Shown: positions 1-5,697 of the stretch, in pieces
Numbering within the stretch: position 1 is the stretch's first letter
Layout: each line of letters starts with the position of its first letter
Assembly (NCBI GenBank): GCA_003491925.1
Contig: DNAU01000101.1
Span: forward strand, 1-9,554
Direction of reading: 5' to 3'
Source: Chloroflexota bacterium
GTDB lineage: Bacteria > Chloroflexota > Dormibacteria > Aeolococcales > Aeolococcaceae
Length of the DNA stretch: 9,554 bases
Translations under genes and position numbers: made by a program
Notes under the pieces: generated by a model
Database searches by the model: none
The model's input: only the letters and a program-made list of their open reading frames with translations
Told to the model about the DNA's origin: nothing

Positions 1-33
1 AATCCCAAATCCAAAATCTAAAATCCAAAATCC
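1..33. repeat. AT-rich heptanucleotide tandem repeat
   Basis: The first 33 bases read as nearly five head-to-tail copies of a 7-mer close to AATCCAA (AATCCCA, AATCCAA, AATCTAA, AATCCAA, then AATCC). It is about 27% GC, against roughly 70% for the window, and lies immediately downstream of the dxs stop codon. Short heptamer tandem repeats of this kind are known from intergenic DNA of cyanobacteria and some other groups. The array may continue beyond the window edge, so its full length is unknown. It could also be read as simple low-complexity sequence. Confidence 0.7.
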
Positions 34-1940
34 TAAGACCGTAGCAGCGAGCGGTACCGCAATTCCGGGCGCACGGGGAATTCGTGGGCGAAGTTTTTGA
101 TCTTCTCGAAAATCCCGTCGACATCCAGGCCGTACTTGGCGTGCAGCAGGTTGGGCGCGCCGTGAGGGATGATGCGGTCGGGAACGGCGATGCGTAGGAT
201 GCTGGCGGGAATTTTCTTGTCCTGTAAAAGCGTGGCGACTGCCGAGCCAAAGCCTCCGGCATCGGTGCCTTCCTCCGCCGTCACCAGAAATTGTTTTTCC
301 GCCGCCAGGCAGCAGATCAATTCCTCGTCCAAGGGTTTTACGAACCGCGCATTGATCACCGTCGCGTGAATGCCCAGGGCCTCCAGCCTTGCCGCCGCTT
401 CCAGGCAGGGGTAGACCATGGAGCCGAGCGCCAGGATGCCGATGTCGGAGCCCTCGCGCAGAATCTCCGCTTTGCCGATCTCGAGGGCCTTCAACTCCGC
501 GTCCATGGCCACACCCATCCCGTTGCCGCGCGGGAAGCGCAGTGCGGCGGGCCCGTTGATGTTGATCGCCGTGTAGAGCATGTGGCGCAATTCGTTTTCA
601 TCCTTGGGGGCCATCACCACGATGCCCGGCAGGGCGGGAAGATAAACCAGGTCGTAGAGCCCGTGGTGCGTGGGGCCGTCGGCGCCCACCAAGCCGCCGC
701 GGTCGAGAACAAAAGTCACTGGAGCACGCATCAAGCAGGTGTCGTGCATCACCTGGTCAAAGGCGCGTTGCAGAAAAGTGGAATAGATCGCCACCACCGG
801 CCGCATGCCTTCGCAGGCCAGTCCGGTGGCGAAGGTGACGGCGTGCTGCTCGGCGATGCCGACGTCGAAGAAGCGGTCCGGGTACCGCTCCGCGAACTCG
901 AGCAGGCCCGTCGACGAGGCCATCGCCGCGGTGATGGCGACGATCCGCGAGTCCTGATCGGCCGCCTCGAGCAGGGCCTCGCCGAAGAGGTCGGTCCAGG
1001 AGACCGCCTTGCTGGTGAAGCTGCCGTCCTCGGGGTTGAAGCTGGAGACGCCGTGGTACTTGTCGATCTCGTCCTGCACCGCCGGGGCGTAGCCGTTGCC
1101 CTTGTTGGTCACCACGTGGATGACCACCGGGCCCCGGTACGCCGCGGCATCCCGGAGCGCGCGCTCCAGGGCGGGGATGTCGTGTCCGTCGATCGGCCCA
1201 CCGTACTTGAGACCGAGGGTCTCGAAGATCGAGGTGGTGGAGACCAGCTGCTTCAGCGATTCCTTGACCCGCTTGGCGGCCTGGTACGCGGAGTCGCCGA
1301 CCAGGGGAAGGTGACGCAGGGTCCGGCCGGTGGCGTCCTTGGCGGCCTCGTAGGTCGGCGAGAGGCGGAGCTGCCCCAGGTTCTCGGCGATGCCCCCGAT
1401 GGTGGGGGCGTAGGAGCGCCCGTTGTCGTTGAGGATGATGATCAGGTCGGGCCGGAGGTGACCGATGTTGTTGAGCGCCTCATAGGCCATGCCGCCGGTG
1501 AGGGACCCGTCGCCGACCACGCAGACCACCTTGCCGGGCTCGCCGGTCAGCTGCCGGGCCGTGGCCAGGGCCAGGGCGTAGCTGAGCCCGGTGGAGGCGT
1601 GGGAGTTCTCGACGATGTCGTGCTCCGACTCGGCCCGGTTGGGGTAGCCGGAGAGCCCGCCGCGCTGGCGCAGCCGATCGAAGCCGGCCAGGCGCCCGGT
1701 CAGCATCTTGTGGACGTAGGCCTGGTGGCCGGTGTCGAAGACCAGCGCGTCGCGCGGCGAATGGAAGACCCGGTGGACGGCGACGGTGAGCTCGACCACC
1801 CCCAGATTGGGCCCGAGGTGACCGCCGGTCCGCGAGACCGCCGCCACCAGGAACTCGCGGATCTCGCCGCAGAGGCGGCTCAGATCCTGGGGGCCGAGGT
1901 CCCGCAGGTCGTCGGGCGAAGTGATCTCATCGAGCAGCAT
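33..1940 (-). CDS. dxs: 1-deoxy-D-xylulose-5-phosphate synthase (DXS)
   Basis: This enzyme condenses pyruvate with glyceraldehyde 3-phosphate, with thiamine diphosphate and Mg2+, to give DXP, the first step of the MEP isoprenoid pathway. It is cytosolic and homodimeric. The 635-residue length is normal for the family. Visible motifs are GGHLGPNLG with His41, FDTGHQAY, GDG at 143-145 with the Mg/TPP partner Asn173 in NDNGRSYAPTIGG, PIDGHD, NKGNGYAPA, DKYHGV with His296, the catalytic Glu364 in GIAEQHAVTFA, YSTFLQRAFDQ and DGPTHHG. The TPP domain is about 1-275, the pyrimidine-binding domain about 315-480 and the transketolase C-terminal domain about 495-620. The start is an ATG with only a weak GGGA upstream; the stop is TAG. 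Oddity: codons downstream of about residue 368 are much less GC-rich at third positions (about 80% versus 95%), and five of ten lysines use AAA there against none before. The N-terminal part resembles actinobacterial DXS and the C-terminal part does not, so the gene looks mosaic. Confidence 0.96.
   Translation of the reverse strand: MLLDEITSPDDLRDLGPQDLSRLCGEIREFLVAAVSRTGGHLGPNLGVVELTVAVHRVFHSPRDALVFDTGHQAYVHKMLTGRLAGFDRLRQRGGLSGYPNRAESEHDIVENSHASTGLSYALALATARQLTGEPGKVVCVVGDGSLTGGMAYEALNNIGHLRPDLIIILNDNGRSYAPTIGGIAENLGQLRLSPTYEAAKDATGRTLRHLPLVGDSAYQAAKRVKESLKQLVSTTSIFETLGLKYGGPIDGHDIPALERALRDAAAYRGPVVIHVVTNKGNGYAPAVQDEIDKYHGVSSFNPEDGSFTSKAVSWTDLFGEALLEAADQDSRIVAITAAMASSTGLLEFAERYPDRFFDVGIAEQHAVTFATGLACEGMRPVVAIYSTFLQRAFDQVMHDTCLMRAPVTFVLDRGGLVGADGPTHHGLYDLVYLPALPGIVVMAPKDENELRHMLYTAININGPAALRFPRGNGMGVAMDAELKALEIGKAEILREGSDIGILALGSMVYPCLEAAARLEALGIHATVINARFVKPLDEELICCLAAEKQFLVTAEEGTDAGGFGSAVATLLQDKKIPASILRIAVPDRIIPHGAPNLLHAKYGLDVDGIFEKIKNFAHEFPVRPELRYRSLLRS
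815..860. other. composition breakpoint inside dxs
   Basis: By hand count, GC is about 62% over 61-840 and about 69% over 841-1500. About 20% of dxs codons end in A or T on the low side, against about 5% on the high side. The step falls on the codons for GIAEQHAVTFATGLA, one of the most conserved stretches of the protein. That is where either homologous recombination between distant dxs genes or a false join in a metagenome assembly would be expected. The reading frame is unbroken across it. The exact break point cannot be placed to better than a few tens of bases by eye. Confidence 0.55.
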
Positions 1941-2014
1941 CCGTGTCCCAGTGTATTCGCTCTAGGCGCCGCTCCCGGCGGTCCCGGGTGCCCGGCCGGG
2001 CATCATACCGGGCG
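1941..2014. promoter_or_regulatory. divergent spacer with 14-bp perfect palindrome
   Basis: This 74-bp gap between divergent dxs and the SirB1-like gene must carry signals for both, if the ATG at 2015 is used. TGCCCGGCCGGGCA at 1989-2002 is a perfect palindrome, which could be an operator or a hairpin. On the minus strand TATGAT (complement of 2002-2007) differs from the TATAAT -10 consensus at one base and overlaps the palindrome edge, with no recognisable -35 box. TACACT nearer the dxs start is a weaker -10 candidate. No good Shine-Dalgarno sequence precedes either start. In DNA this GC-rich, short palindromes also arise by chance. Confidence 0.3.
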
Positions 2015-2806
2015 ATGGCGCCCGCCGACCCGCGCAGCCTGCTCCTCGCCGCCGCCGACGACCCCGCCTCCGACGTCGCCGAGGCGGCGCTGTGGATGGC
2101 CGTCGAGGACTCGCCCGGTGTCCAGCCGGAACCCTGGCTGAAGCTGCTCGACGATCTGGCCGCCGAGCTCGACGGCGGGGCGCGTCATCGGCCCTCGGCG
2201 GCCCTGGCGGCCGTGCTCCGCACTCGGCTGAACCTCCACGGCGCCGGTGGCGGCGACCCGCGAACCCATTACCTCAACTCGGTGCTGGAGCGGGGGGCCG
2301 GAACGCCGATCGCCTGCGGCGCGATCTGGATGGGGGTGGGACGGCGCGCGGGGATCCAGGTGGAGGGCATCGCCCTTCCCGGCCATTTCGCGGTGCGGAT
2401 CGACGGCCTGGTCGTCGACGCCTGCTCCGGCGAACCGCTCGGCGACGAGGCGCTCCTCCGGACGGCCGGACGCCACCTCGGCCACGAGCCCGAGCGGGTC
2501 GAGCCCCGGTGGCTGGAGCCGGCCTCGCCGCGCCGGATCCTGGCCCGGATGTCACGGAACCTTCGGGGCTGCTACGCCAGCCTGGAGAACTGGCCGCTGG
2601 CACTGCTCGCCGCTGACCGCTGCGTCGACCTCCTGCCCGACGAGCCCGCGGAGCGGCGCGACCGGGGGCTCCTGCTCTGGCAGATGGGCCGGCCGCAGGG
2701 TGCCCTGCGCGACCTCAGCGACTACCTCGCCACCGCGGCCGCCGACGCCCCGGATCGGGGCCACGTGAACGAGGTGGCGGGCAGACTCCGCTCCTTCCTC
2801 AACTGA
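2015..2806 (+). CDS. SirB1/Transglut_core2-family protein with TPR-like C-terminus
   Basis: This 263-residue protein matches the SirB1 (YchA) family, a transglutaminase-like fold joined to tetratricopeptide helices, whose biochemical role is not established. The family core is seen in YLNSVLERGAGTPIACGAIWMGVGRRAGIQ with EGIALPGHFAVRI (residues 86-129), where the family usually reads LNSVLERR-GIPIS...GR-G...VG-PGHFLVR. His124 in PGHF and Asp135 in VVDACSGEPL sit where a transglutaminase His-Asp pair would be. Cys101 lies in the helix after the glycine loop, but whether it is a true nucleophile is unclear because most SirB1 homologues lack one there. Residues about 180-245 look like a TPR pair. 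A GTG at 1943 would add 24 residues rich in Arg and Ser, unlike the family, so the ATG at 2015 is preferred although its ribosome site is poor. It is the first gene of a rightward series. Confidence 0.8.
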   Translation: MAPADPRSLLLAAADDPASDVAEAALWMAVEDSPGVQPEPWLKLLDDLAAELDGGARHRPSAALAAVLRTRLNLHGAGGGDPRTHYLNSVLERGAGTPIACGAIWMGVGRRAGIQVEGIALPGHFAVRIDGLVVDACSGEPLGDEALLRTAGRHLGHEPERVEPRWLEPASPRRILARMSRNLRGCYASLENWPLALLAADRCVDLLPDEPAERRDRGLLLWQMGRPQGALRDLSDYLATAAADAPDRGHVNEVAGRLRSFLN

Positions 2807-2876
2807 CGCCGACGCCCCCCAGCGGCCGGGCGAGGTCAGCGGGCTCGTAGACTCGGTGCCGCGGGCCCGTGGACCT

Positions 2877-2882
2877 GGGGGA
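2877..2882 (+). promoter_or_regulatory. ribosome binding site deciding the peroxiredoxin start
   Basis: GGGGGA lies 7 bases before the ATG at 2890. The alternative GTG at 2869 lies upstream of this purine run, has no comparable site and would add seven residues not typical of the family, so the ATG is the better start. Confidence 0.5.
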
Positions 2883-2889
2883 ATGTGCG

Positions 2890-3363
2890 ATGGGTGAGAC
2901 GACGACCGAGCTGCCTGAGTTCGACCTGGCCACCGGTGGAGGCGGACGTCTCCGCAACTCCGACCTCCTCGGCCGCCGGACCGTGCTCTACTTCTACCCG
3001 AAGGACGACACGCCGGGCTGCACCCTGGAGGGACAGGAGTTCACCCGGCTGCTGCCGGAGTTCGAGCGCGCCGGGGTGGCCGTGTACGGCGTCTCGCCGG
3101 ACTCCGGCGAGAGCCACGACGCCTTCGCCGCCAAGTGTGAGCTGGGCATTCCGCTGGTCAGCGATCCGGATCGCCGGCTCATCGACTTCTTCCAGCTCTG
3201 GGTCACCAAGTCGAGGTACGGGCGCAGCTACATGGGCGTCGATCGCTCCACGTTCCTGATCGGTCCCGACGGCCGCGTTGCCCGCGAGTGGCGGACGGTC
3301 AAGCCGGAGGGGCATGCGGGCGAGGTGCTGGCCGCGGTCCGGGGCGGCGCGGACCCGGCCTGA
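2890..3363 (+). CDS. thiol peroxidase, PrxQ/BCP-type peroxiredoxin
   Basis: This 157-residue cytosolic peroxidase reduces hydrogen peroxide and organic hydroperoxides with electrons usually supplied by thioredoxin. The family signature FYPKDDTPGCTLEGQEF (35-51) places the peroxidatic cysteine at Cys44. VYGVSPDSGESHDAFAAK, the PLVSDPD strand and DRSTFLIGPDGRV with Arg119 follow in the usual order. The resolving cysteine that many BCP proteins carry five residues after the peroxidatic one is absent (Gln49). The only other cysteine is Cys83, in the following helix, close to where a second group of PrxQ enzymes (for example the Xanthomonas enzyme) has its resolving cysteine. An atypical 2-Cys mechanism using Cys44 and Cys83 is therefore likely but inferred. 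The TGA stop is in the same frame as the following ArsA-like gene. Confidence 0.93.
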   Translation: MGETTTELPEFDLATGGGGRLRNSDLLGRRTVLYFYPKDDTPGCTLEGQEFTRLLPEFERAGVAVYGVSPDSGESHDAFAAKCELGIPLVSDPDRRLIDFFQLWVTKSRYGRSYMGVDRSTFLIGPDGRVAREWRTVKPEGHAGEVLAAVRGGADPA

Positions 3364-3391
3364 GACGCCCCGACGCCCCCCCAGCGCGCGG

Positions 3392-4356
3392 GTGGACGCA
3401 CCCGCCTCGACGACCTCCTCCGCAAGCGGGTCATCTTCGTCGCCGGCAAGGGCGGGACCGGCAAGACCACCATCGCCGCGGCGCTGGCGCTGATCGCGGC
3501 CCGCCGCGGCATCCGGGTGCTCGCCGTCGAGGTCGACGCCAAGGGTGACCTGGCGGAGGCGCTGGGGCATCCGCCGGTGGGCTTCCGACCCGTGGTCGTG
3601 CAGCGCAACCTCTCGGTGATCGCTCTCCATCCCGAGGACTCCTTCCAGGAGTACCTGGCGATCTTCTTCAAGATCCCCCGCTTCACCCGCCTCACCCCGC
3701 TGGCCGGTGTCTTCGACTTCGTGGCGACGGGGGTCCCCGGTCCGCGGGACATGCTCATGGTGGGCAAGATCGCCCACGAGGAGCGCCGCCGCGAGACCGA
3801 CCGGAGGCCGGTCTGGGACCTGATCGTGGTCGACGCCACCTCGAGTGGTGAGATCCTCCCCCAGCTCACCGCGGCGCGATCGATGAGGCGCCTGGTGCGG
3901 GGCGGCATGCTCGGCTCGCAGCTCGATTTCGTCGACGCGATGGTCACCAACCATCGCAAGACCGCCCTCTGCATCACCGCTCTTGCCGAGGAGATGCCGG
4001 TCGCGGAGGCGCTCGAGCTTCACGACGAGGTGGTGGAGCACACCGAGATCGGCCTGGGACCCTGCTTCCTCAACCGCACCCTGGCCTCGGTGTCGTCACC
4101 GCGGCAGCGTCGACTGGTCGAGCTGCTGGCCGATGCGGCGCACGCTCAGGCTGCGGCCCAGGTTCTCGGTGACGGGGTGGAGGGCCTCGTCGCCGGGGTG
4201 CGGCTCGCCGATGCCCTGAACCGGAGCGGGCAACCCTTCGCGCGCCGCCTCGCCGCCCGCATGTCGGTGCCGGTGGTGGCGGTGCCCCTGGTTGCGGCCC
4301 GCCCCGGGCTGGCGACCACCCGGGCTGTGGCGGCGTCCATGGAGGGGGAGGGATGA
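3392..4356 (+). CDS. ArsA/Get3-like ATPase, first subunit (start codon unresolved)
   Basis: This is a deviant Walker-A P-loop ATPase of the ArsA/Get3 class. RVIFVAGKGGTGKTTIAAAL has the P-loop at 3445-3471 with the signature lysine of GKGGTGKT. VLAVEVDAKGDLAEAL follows, then a Walker B/switch II region LIVVDATSSGE at 3826-3852, where relatives usually read DAPATG. The coding frame is open from just after the peroxiredoxin TGA (3361-3363) but has no ATG, GTG or TTG before the P-loop. The first in-frame GTG (3517) would delete the P-loop. A GTG at 3392 lies one frame off, and one extra base near 3399 would give VDATRLDDLLRKRVIFVAGKGG, a natural N-terminus of about 321 residues. The listed start assumes that. 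Alternatives are a non-AUG start or readthrough of the TGA. The 3' end overlaps the next gene by ATGA. Actinobacterial relatives form a two-gene pair; no arsenic genes are nearby, so arsenite transport is not supported. Confidence 0.8.
4341..4352 (+). promoter_or_regulatory. strong ribosome binding site within the end of the first ATPase gene
   Basis: GGAGGGGGAGGG lies directly before the ATG at 4353, with GGAGG ending 7 bases upstream of it. It encodes the last residues of the first ATPase (MEGEG). With the ATGA stop-start overlap it favours coupled translation and near-equal amounts of the two subunits. Confidence 0.65.
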
Positions 4357-5519
4357 GCCGGCCACTCGCCGGGCCCGACACCCCCGGGCTGGCGGCACTG
4401 GTCGGTGGCCTCGAGGTGGTCGTCTGCTGCGGCAGCGGTGGGGTGGGGAAGACGACCCTCAGTGCCGCCCTGGCGGCCGCCATCGCCGCCACCAGCGACC
4501 GGCGGGTGATGGTGCTCACCATCGACCCGGCCCGGCGCCTCGCCACCGCCCTGGGCATGAGCGGGATCGGCGCCGACCCGGTCACGGTTCCCGCCGCCCG
4601 GCTCCGTGAAGCGGGCCTTCCCCTGCGCGGCGAGCTGGTCGCGGCCATGCTCGACCAGAAGTCGGTGTGGGACCGGATGGTGGAGCGCCACTCTCCCAAC
4701 CGCCAGGTGGCGCGGCGGATCCTGAACAACCGCTTCTACCAGGGCATCAGCGACGCCTTCGTCGGCAGTCATGAGTACGCGGCGATGGAGGCGCTCTACG
4801 AGCTTCACGAGGAGAGCGAGTATGACTGCCTGGTGGTCGACACCCCCCCGTCGCGCTCCGCCCTGGACTTCCTGGAGGCACCCGAGCGGATCTCCGACTT
4901 CGTGGGTGCGCGGCTCCTCTCCTGGCTTGCACGTCCGTCGCGGCTCGGCTTCCACGCCATGAACCTCGCCGCCGCCCCACTCCTGCACATCGCCGACCGG
5001 CTGCTGGGCAGCGAGCTGCTCGGCGAGCTGGGCGACTTCGTCGCCGACCTCCAGACCCTGTATGGGGGCGTGCAGCAGCGAGCCCGTGCGGTCAGCCGGC
5101 TCCTGCGCAGCTCTCGCGTCGGTTTCGTCGTGGTCACCACCCTGGAGCCAGCGGCGTTCGCCGAGGCCGAGCACTTCGTCGCCAAGCTCGAGGAGCTCTC
5201 CATGCCGCTCCGGGCGGTGGTGGTCAACCGGGTGCTGCCGGGCTTCCTCACCGACGAAGCCGCGATCCGTGCCGCCGAGGTGCTTGCCGACCATCGCGGT
5301 GCCCAGGCGCTCGGCCGAGTGCTGGACGTCGCGGTGGACCCGGTGGCGGCCGCGTCCCTGGGCCGGTCCCATCGGCTGCTCTCAGAGCTCGCCCAGCGGG
5401 ATGCGCGCCAGCTGACCCGGCTCGCACGTTTCGTCGACGTGCCCACCATCCAGGTGCCGCTGATCACCGCGCCGGTCAGCGACCTCGAGGGCCTCGTCCG
5501 GGTGGCTGCGGCGCTCTGA
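4353..5519 (+). CDS. ArsA/Get3-like ATPase, second subunit
   Basis: This 388-residue P-loop ATPase belongs to the ArsA/Get3 family. EVVVCCGSGGVGKTTLSAALA puts the P-loop at 27-35. The position of the family's signature lysine is serine (GSGG), as in actinobacterial partners of the Rv3680 type. VLTIDPARRLATALGM (54-69) is the usual switch I-side motif, and DCLVVDTPPSRSALDFLEAP (158-177) is Walker B/switch II. VVVNRVLP occurs later, and the C-terminus PTIQVPLITAPVSDLEGLVRVAAAL is typical of the pair. There is no transmembrane segment, so it is likely a soluble ATPase acting with the upstream subunit, the two completing one dimeric site arrangement. Mycobacterial relatives have been studied as bacterial Get3 homologues; the client here is unknown. 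It starts at an ATG overlapping the upstream TGA and ends with TGA whose final base begins an inverted repeat. Confidence 0.92.
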   Translation: MSRPLAGPDTPGLAALVGGLEVVVCCGSGGVGKTTLSAALAAAIAATSDRRVMVLTIDPARRLATALGMSGIGADPVTVPAARLREAGLPLRGELVAAMLDQKSVWDRMVERHSPNRQVARRILNNRFYQGISDAFVGSHEYAAMEALYELHEESEYDCLVVDTPPSRSALDFLEAPERISDFVGARLLSWLARPSRLGFHAMNLAAAPLLHIADRLLGSELLGELGDFVADLQTLYGGVQQRARAVSRLLRSSRVGFVVVTTLEPAAFAEAEHFVAKLEELSMPLRAVVVNRVLPGFLTDEAAIRAAEVLADHRGAQALGRVLDVAVDPVAAASLGRSHRLLSELAQRDARQLTRLARFVDVPTIQVPLITAPVSDLEGLVRVAAAL

Positions 5520-5697
5520 CCTGGATCGGTGGAGCAGCCACTCGCATCTCATCCCACCAACCGGATCATCCCGGTGTTGCCTTCTGCGCTCCTTCGGTCA
5601 TGCACCCTCCGGGTGCACTCCCTGCGGTGCTCGTCGGCCGCTGGGGCTGATCTCGCCCGGCGGGCGGTCTGCTTCGCGCTACCCCACCGATCCAGGT
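5519..5697. repeat. 14-bp inverted-repeat-bounded hairpin element between convergent genes
   Basis: ACCTGGATCGGTGG at 5519-5532 is exactly reverse-complemented at 5684-5697, enclosing about 150 bases with no credible gene. Inside are hairpins: ACCGG/CCGGT (5560-5575), TGCACCC-TCC-GGGTGCA (5601-5617) and CGCCC/GGGCG (5654-5666). The left arm begins at the last base of the upstream stop codon. The right arm covers codons for the last five or six residues of the YhaN-like protein, including its stop side. No obvious target-site duplication is visible at the edges. The layout fits a MITE- or REP-like repeated element, with transcription from both sides ending in it as a possible secondary role. 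A chance 14-bp match is possible but unlikely over so short a span. Confidence 0.5.
5601..5617. terminator. hairpin in convergent spacer, possible bidirectional terminator
   Basis: TGCACCC and GGGTGCA form a perfect 7-bp stem with a three-base TCC loop, midway between the ends of two convergent genes. There is no T-run on either side, so it is not a standard intrinsic terminator. In GC-rich bacteria such stems can still mark transcript ends. It may equally be part of the surrounding repeat element. Confidence 0.3.

Noticed and set aside
1943..2014. N-terminal extension of the SirB1-like protein from GTG 1943
   Set aside because: It would add 24 residues dominated by Arg and Ser, begin 3 bases from the dxs start and leave no room for promoters; the ATG at 2015 fits the family better.
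291..2141. Long plus-strand open frame (616 codons) across dxs
   Set aside because: It lies antisense to a gene with every DXS motif. Its open state follows from the GC-rich third positions of dxs, and its translation is Gly/Val/Asp/Arg-rich low-complexity protein without recognisable domains.
3278..3493. Plus-strand 71-codon frame containing the GTG at 3392 as a separate small gene
   Set aside because: The translation is Ser/Arg/Pro-rich and ends soon after; it overlaps the peroxiredoxin end and the ATPase P-loop in another frame. Only its GTG is of interest, as a possible true start after a one-base correction.
2836..4041. Minus-strand open frame (401 codons) under the peroxiredoxin and first ATPase
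   Set aside because: It spans two clear plus-strand genes and their junction, with a His/Arg/Asp-rich translation lacking domains; it is a shadow frame.
3392..5519. Arsenite efflux operon
   Set aside because: The ATPases are ArsA-like, but no arsB, acr3, arsR, arsD or arsC is adjacent, and related unfused pairs in Actinomycetota are not arsenic genes.
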